Below, in pieces: positions 15,020-18,229 of a stretch of DNA of 18,229 bases. Under the pieces are notes generated by a model. That model saw nothing but the letters and a program-made list of their open reading frames with translations. It was not told the DNA's origin and made no database searches. Made by a program: the position numbers and the translations under genes. Every line of letters begins with the position of its first letter. The stretch's first letter is position 1. Origin of the DNA: JALRAP01 sp046302815 (lineage in GTDB: Bacteria > Bacteroidota > Bacteroidia > AKYH767-A > OLB10); assembly GCA_046302815.1 (NCBI GenBank), contig JBKCHO010000066.1, forward strand, positions 1-18,229, written 5' to 3'.

Positions 15020-15531
15020 TGGCAATCATTTACATTATAGCCCTAGTTTCATTTATACCGGCCGTCGCAAATGCCCAAGATTCTACCGCCGCTCAGCATT
15101 TTAAGAAAGGAACCTATTTTATGGCCAATGCTGATTACGCATTGGCTATTTCCAGTTTTAGTAAAGCCATCAACTTGGATTCGACTGATGCTAATACCTA
15201 CCTACAAAGAGGTTTTTGCAGAAATCTGACTAGCGATCACGAAGGCGCCATTGAGGACTTTACCTCATCCATCACACTCAAACCCGATAACCCCTGGGCT
15301 CTTGTATCCAGAGGTAGTTCGAAAAACAAGATTGGCCAATACGAAAGTGCCATTATTGACTTCAATGCGGCATTGGAAATTGATCCTAAAGATCAGGAAG
15401 CCTATAATAATCGAGGTTTTTCAAAAAAACAACTTGGTGACATGAAAGGAGCCTGCACAGATTGGAAAATATCCAAAAAGCTTGGCAACAAAGAAGCACC
15501 AATCATTCTAAAAAATAATTACTGCGACTAA
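15016..15531 (+). CDS. Exported TPR-repeat protein (171 aa)
   Basis: A protein-interaction scaffold, probably periplasmic. Residues 1-21 are a signal peptide (IIYIIALVSFIPAVANAQ). Tetratricopeptide repeats follow: about 25-58 (KKGTYFMANADYALAISSF), 59-92 (YLQRGFCRNLTSDHEGAIEDF), 93-126 (ALVSRGSSKNKIGQYESAI) and a final partial one (AYNNRGFSKKQLGDMKGAC). Each has the Gly/Ala at position 8, Tyr or equivalent at 11 and Ala at 20 typical of TPRs, and Asp-Pro or Asn-Pro between repeats. Three cysteines are present, the last just before the C-terminus. The ATG overlaps the preceding gene by ATGA. No enzymatic function is suggested. Confidence 0.88.
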   Translation: MMAIIYIIALVSFIPAVANAQDSTAAQHFKKGTYFMANADYALAISSFSKAINLDSTDANTYLQRGFCRNLTSDHEGAIEDFTSSITLKPDNPWALVSRGSSKNKIGQYESAIIDFNAALEIDPKDQEAYNNRGFSKKQLGDMKGACTDWKISKKLGNKEAPIILKNNYCD

Positions 15532-15551
15532 TCACTCACAAATAATTTAGC

Positions 15552-15938
15552 ATGAGAACTCCAAAGCTTTTAAACCTGGCAATAATCATCTATTTATTTT
15601 TCAATAGCTATGGAGCATTTTCACAAGAGAATAAACCAAATTGTATTTCCAAAGTGAAATCCGAGTGGGGTGAGAATTGTAGTGGATGCCAAAACTCAAC
15701 AAACAGCTACAGGGCTTTTTTTGTAAACACTTGCGATAAGTCCATGGATGTTAAAATTGCTATCCAGGAAAAATCTCTTCGCTGGAAAACTTATACCATG
15801 ATGAATGTAGCACCTCAAGACACCATATCAGGATATGCATGCGAGGGAACCGGCAAATTCATGAGTTGGCATAGAAGAGTTGGTGACAAGGGCAGCTTAT
15901 TCCCTTCGGATGACGAAATAAATCGAGATTACAAATAG
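15552..15938 (+). CDS. Small cysteine-containing exported protein (128 aa)
   Basis: Not recognised. Residues 1-25 form a signal peptide (LAIIIYLFFNSYGAFSQ). The mature part, about 103 residues, has five cysteines, including a CSGC motif (about 43-46), NTC and YAC, so disulfides in the periplasm or a surface location are plausible. The segment RAFFVNTCDKSMDVKIAIQEK followed by WKTYTMMNVAPQDTISGYACEG resembles a small beta-sandwich. It begins 20 bases after the TPR gene and is probably the last gene of the three-gene unit. The stop lies only 3 bases from the stop of the convergent RNase gene, with no terminator hairpin visible. Confidence 0.78.
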   Translation: MRTPKLLNLAIIIYLFFNSYGAFSQENKPNCISKVKSEWGENCSGCQNSTNSYRAFFVNTCDKSMDVKIAIQEKSLRWKTYTMMNVAPQDTISGYACEGTGKFMSWHRRVGDKGSLFPSDDEINRDYK

Positions 15939-15941
15939 TTC

Positions 15942-17342
15942 TCAGATTTCAAACTCTTGTCCCTTTTCGGGAACAGATATGTTTCCTGAAGCATGATTTG
16001 AAAGGATTTTTTTTAAGTGTTCAAATCCTGATTTCTCCCCGTGAACGAGAAAGAATCCTTTTACTTTTTTAAGATCGCACTTTTCTAAAAAACCGATGAT
16101 CTCGGAATAATCAGCATGAGCGCTGTAGGATTCCATCGTTTCAACACGAGCATGAACTTTGTGTTCTTCGCCAAAAATACGAACCATCTTTTCGCCAGCA
16201 GCCAACCTTCCACCAAGACTGGATGGAGTACAATAACCTACTAACAGAATGGTATTGTCTGGGTCTCCGATGCTATTTCGAATATGATGTTTTATCCGAC
16301 CTGCCTCAGCCATGCCACTAGCAGAAATGATAATGCAAGGCTCCTTTTGTTTATTCAGTTTTTTGGATTGTTGAACATCCGTGATGAAGTGAAGGTTCCG
16401 GAAATAAAAAGGATTCTTATCACCCTCCAACATATAATCCCTTATTGTTTCATTGTAGCAATCTATATGCTTTTGAATAACTCTAGTCGTATGAACAGAT
16501 AATGGACTGTCGATATAGACTTTGACCGGAGGTAACAATCCCTTATGCTCAAGTCGATCCAAGGCGTAAATCAATTCCTGGGTTCGATCCAAGCTAAAAG
16601 CAGGAATGATGAGCTTGCCTTTCCTGCGTACACAGGTCTCCATAACCAAATCAAGTAAGCGCTCTTCCGATCCAACAATTGGTTCATGTAGCCTATCGCC
16701 ATATGTTGATTCGCAGATGATATAATCTGGCTGCGGAAAATCCTGAGGAGAACGCAAAATCTGGTCGCCAGGACGACCGATGTCTGCGGTGTAAAGTATT
16801 TTTTTGCCACCTCCCTCGTCTATAGAAAGGTTGATACATGCACTTCCTAAAACATGTCCCGCATCTGTAAAACAAAAAGACACACCAGCTCCCAAGTCTC
16901 GCCATTGGTTATATGGCAGGGTTTTAAAGAATGCAAAAGACTTTTCTGCATCTTCCATTTCATAGAGTGGCTTCAATAACGAGTCTCCTCTAGACTCTCG
17001 TCTTCTATTTATAAACTCAATATCGGACTCCTGTATGGATGCACTATCGCGCAACATCAACTCACAAAGATCGTAGGTGGCAGGAGTACAATGTATGGTG
17101 CCACGAAAACCCTCCTTGACCAATCTGGGAATTAATCCAGAATGATCAATATGAGCATGGCTTAACAATAGATGATCAATCAACATGGGATCGAATCCAA
17201 AACTACGATTCAAAGGATCTGTCTCGGATCCCATCCCCTGAAAGAGGCCACAGTCGAGCAGTATACACATGCCCGATTCCGTAGTTATCAAATGCTTGCT
17301 GCCTGTTACAGTACCGGCAGCACCACAAAACTTGATTTTCAA
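15942..17342 (-). CDS. Metallo-beta-lactamase/beta-CASP family RNase
   Basis: A 466-residue cytoplasmic zinc-dependent nuclease of the CPSF73/YSH1-like branch, expected to cleave or trim RNA. The metallo-beta-lactamase motifs are complete: Asp in LLDCGLFQG (30), HAHIDH (62-67), the metal His in DAGHVLGSA (163) and Asp in YTADIGRPGD (187). The beta-CASP domain shows ESTYGDR (211-217), IPAFSLDRTQEL (246-257), ISASGMAEAGRIKHH (339-353) and SAHADY (407-412), with a C-terminal VHGEK. All the catalytic positions I can check are present. Length is typical for bacterial members of about 450-470 residues. It has its own -7 box and is divergent from nfo. The precise RNA substrate is unknown. Confidence 0.94.
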   Translation of the reverse strand: MKIKFCGAAGTVTGSKHLITTESGMCILLDCGLFQGMGSETDPLNRSFGFDPMLIDHLLLSHAHIDHSGLIPRLVKEGFRGTIHCTPATYDLCELMLRDSASIQESDIEFINRRRESRGDSLLKPLYEMEDAEKSFAFFKTLPYNQWRDLGAGVSFCFTDAGHVLGSACINLSIDEGGGKKILYTADIGRPGDQILRSPQDFPQPDYIICESTYGDRLHEPIVGSEERLLDLVMETCVRRKGKLIIPAFSLDRTQELIYALDRLEHKGLLPPVKVYIDSPLSVHTTRVIQKHIDCYNETIRDYMLEGDKNPFYFRNLHFITDVQQSKKLNKQKEPCIIISASGMAEAGRIKHHIRNSIGDPDNTILLVGYCTPSSLGGRLAAGEKMVRIFGEEHKVHARVETMESYSAHADYSEIIGFLEKCDLKKVKGFFLVHGEKSGFEHLKKILSNHASGNISVPEKGQEFEI

Positions 17343-17365
17343 AACAGCTTTTATTGGTCTTGATA

Positions 17366-17373
17366 CAAATGTA
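17366..17373 (-). promoter_or_regulatory. Promoter of the beta-CASP RNase gene: -7 box TACATTTG
   Basis: The minus strand reads TACATTTG, an exact TAnnTTTG match. TTTG at 17390-17393 on the same strand is a -33 candidate with a 16-base gap, slightly shorter than usual. The transcript would start near 17361, about 18 bases before the ATG. This is the most complete promoter in the window. Confidence 0.65.
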
Positions 17374-17437
17374 AAAAATATAAATCGCCCAAAAATCGAA
17401 TATGAAGAACTAAATTGGCATAATAAAATTCAGAAAG

Positions 17438-18229
17438 ATGGGATTCATGCTAGGTGTACACTGCTCTGTATCAGGAGGACTTGAAAATGCTTTTTCTGAA
17501 GCATCTACACTAGATATAGATGTAATGCAGATATTCACAAGAAATCAGAGGCAATGGAATGCCAAGCCTATTTCCGATGAGGAACAAAGGATTTTCACTG
17601 AAACCAAGGCGAAAAGCAAAATCAAAACCGCCTTTTCGCATTGTTCATACCTTATCAATTTGGCAGCCGAATCGGACGAAACCAGGGACAAGTCTATTGA
17701 TGCTCTTTGTCAGGAAGTTGACAGATGCACAGCACTGGGTTTGTCCTATTGCGTTTTGCACCCTGGTGCAGCAGGCACCCAAACTTTCGACTTGGCCATC
17801 GAGCGCATAGCAGATGGGTTGAAAAAAGTATTAGACCATTCAAATGGAAGCAAAGTCATGATCCTGTTGGAAAACACGGCTGGCCAAGGAACCAGTGTAG
17901 GTGGTCCTTTTGAAAACCTGCGGCAAATTCATGACTTAACCCAATCGGATAGAATCGGCTATTGCTTTGATACATGTCATGCCTATGCTGCAGGACACGA
18001 TATCAGAACAGATGAAGGTTGTTTCAATACCTTCGAGTCGTTTGACCGAATCCTAGGTTTGAAAAACCTCAAGGCATTTCATTTGAACGACAGCAAGGGC
18101 GAATTGGGTTCGCACTTGGATAGACACGAACACATTGGTAAAGGAAAACTTGGAGTAACCCCTTTTCAATACATCATGCGCACTTTCCAAGAAATCCCAA
18201 AGGTCATTGAAACAGAAAAGGAAGATGAT
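17438..18229 (+). CDS. nfo: Deoxyribonuclease IV (endonuclease IV), partial at 3' end
   Basis: AP endonuclease of base-excision repair that cleaves 5' to abasic sites; a three-zinc TIM-barrel enzyme in the cytoplasm. The frame is open from the ATG at 17438 to the window edge (264 codons, no stop), and about 280 residues are usual, so only a short tail is missing. Motifs: GVHCSVSGGLENA at the N-terminus, IFTRNQRQWNAKP, HCSYLINLAA, VLHPGAAG, ILLENTAGQGTSVGG, GYCFDTCHAYAAGHD, FHLNDSKGELGSHLDRHEHIGKGKLG and VIETEKEDD at the edge. These carry the zinc-binding His, Glu and Asp residues. A second ATG at 17447 is an alternative start and would begin MLGVHCS, closer to the usual N-terminus. It is divergent from the RNase gene. 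TAAATTGG (17411-17418) is a one-mismatch -7 box. Confidence 0.95.
   Translation, partial: MGFMLGVHCSVSGGLENAFSEASTLDIDVMQIFTRNQRQWNAKPISDEEQRIFTETKAKSKIKTAFSHCSYLINLAAESDETRDKSIDALCQEVDRCTALGLSYCVLHPGAAGTQTFDLAIERIADGLKKVLDHSNGSKVMILLENTAGQGTSVGGPFENLRQIHDLTQSDRIGYCFDTCHAYAAGHDIRTDEGCFNTFESFDRILGLKNLKAFHLNDSKGELGSHLDRHEHIGKGKLGVTPFQYIMRTFQEIPKVIETEKEDD

Noticed and set aside
17411..17418. TAAATTGG as a promoter box for nfo
   Set aside because: It has one mismatch to TAnnTTTG and no -33 partner. The spacing to the ATG is suitable, but the evidence is too thin to list as a feature.
1..18229. Search for CRISPR arrays, tRNA genes, transposases, toxin-antitoxin pairs and phage or defence genes
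   Set aside because: No regularly spaced repeats, cloverleaf-like sequence, transposase motifs or defence-associated domains were seen on either strand.

Overview
The window is about 18.2 kb of ordinary-looking chromosome from a member of the Bacteroidota (Cytophaga-Flavobacterium-Bacteroides group). The evidence is: start codons mostly without Shine-Dalgarno sequences; the Bacteroidota -7 promoter box TAnnTTTG a short distance upstream of most transcription-unit heads; a lipoprotein FKBP isomerase of the type common in this phylum; and several small secreted proteins whose signal peptides end in SQ. No rRNA, tRNA, CRISPR array, insertion sequence or phage gene is visible. Coding density is high, and the longest gene-free stretch is about 226 bases (10691-10916). 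I could not narrow the taxon further.

Left part (1-7190, all minus strand): a surface-polysaccharide assembly and export operon that runs into two housekeeping genes. In transcription order it holds an ABC-2 permease (Wzm-like), an ATPase with a C-terminal Wzt-type domain, a GT-B glycosyltransferase, a GT4 glycosyltransferase overlapping it by 4 bases, a GT2 glycosyltransferase, an RdgB/HAM1 house-cleaning NTP pyrophosphatase, and a D-alanine--D-alanine ligase that is cut off by the window edge and carries an unusual insertion.

Middle (7390-10690): a glutamine-hydrolysing asparagine synthase-like amidotransferase is divergent from the exporter. Convergent with it is a polytopic membrane protein that looks like a polysaccharide polymerase or ligase. 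Together with the left part these probably build, modify and export a cell-surface glycan. The divergent region 7191-7389 carries paired repeats about three helical turns apart.

Right-middle (10917-15938): an FKBP-type peptidyl-prolyl isomerase lipoprotein with a clear promoter and terminator; a six-TM orphan sensor histidine kinase; upstream of the kinase on the same strand, a secreted protein with a beta domain, a TolA-like coiled coil, a low-complexity linker and a C-terminal domain; and divergently three small exported proteins, one with TPRs. This block of uncharacterised envelope genes is the least understood part of the window.

Right edge (15942-18229): a metallo-beta-lactamase/beta-CASP RNase on the minus strand and, divergently, endonuclease IV (nfo), which runs off the window a few residues before its expected end.

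I did not find an unmistakable new defence or mobile system. The best leads are the coiled-coil protein/histidine-kinase/secreted-protein block, the inserted segment in the Ddl, the coexistence of a Wzy-like protein with an ABC exporter, and two short regulatory repeat structures in divergent promoter regions.
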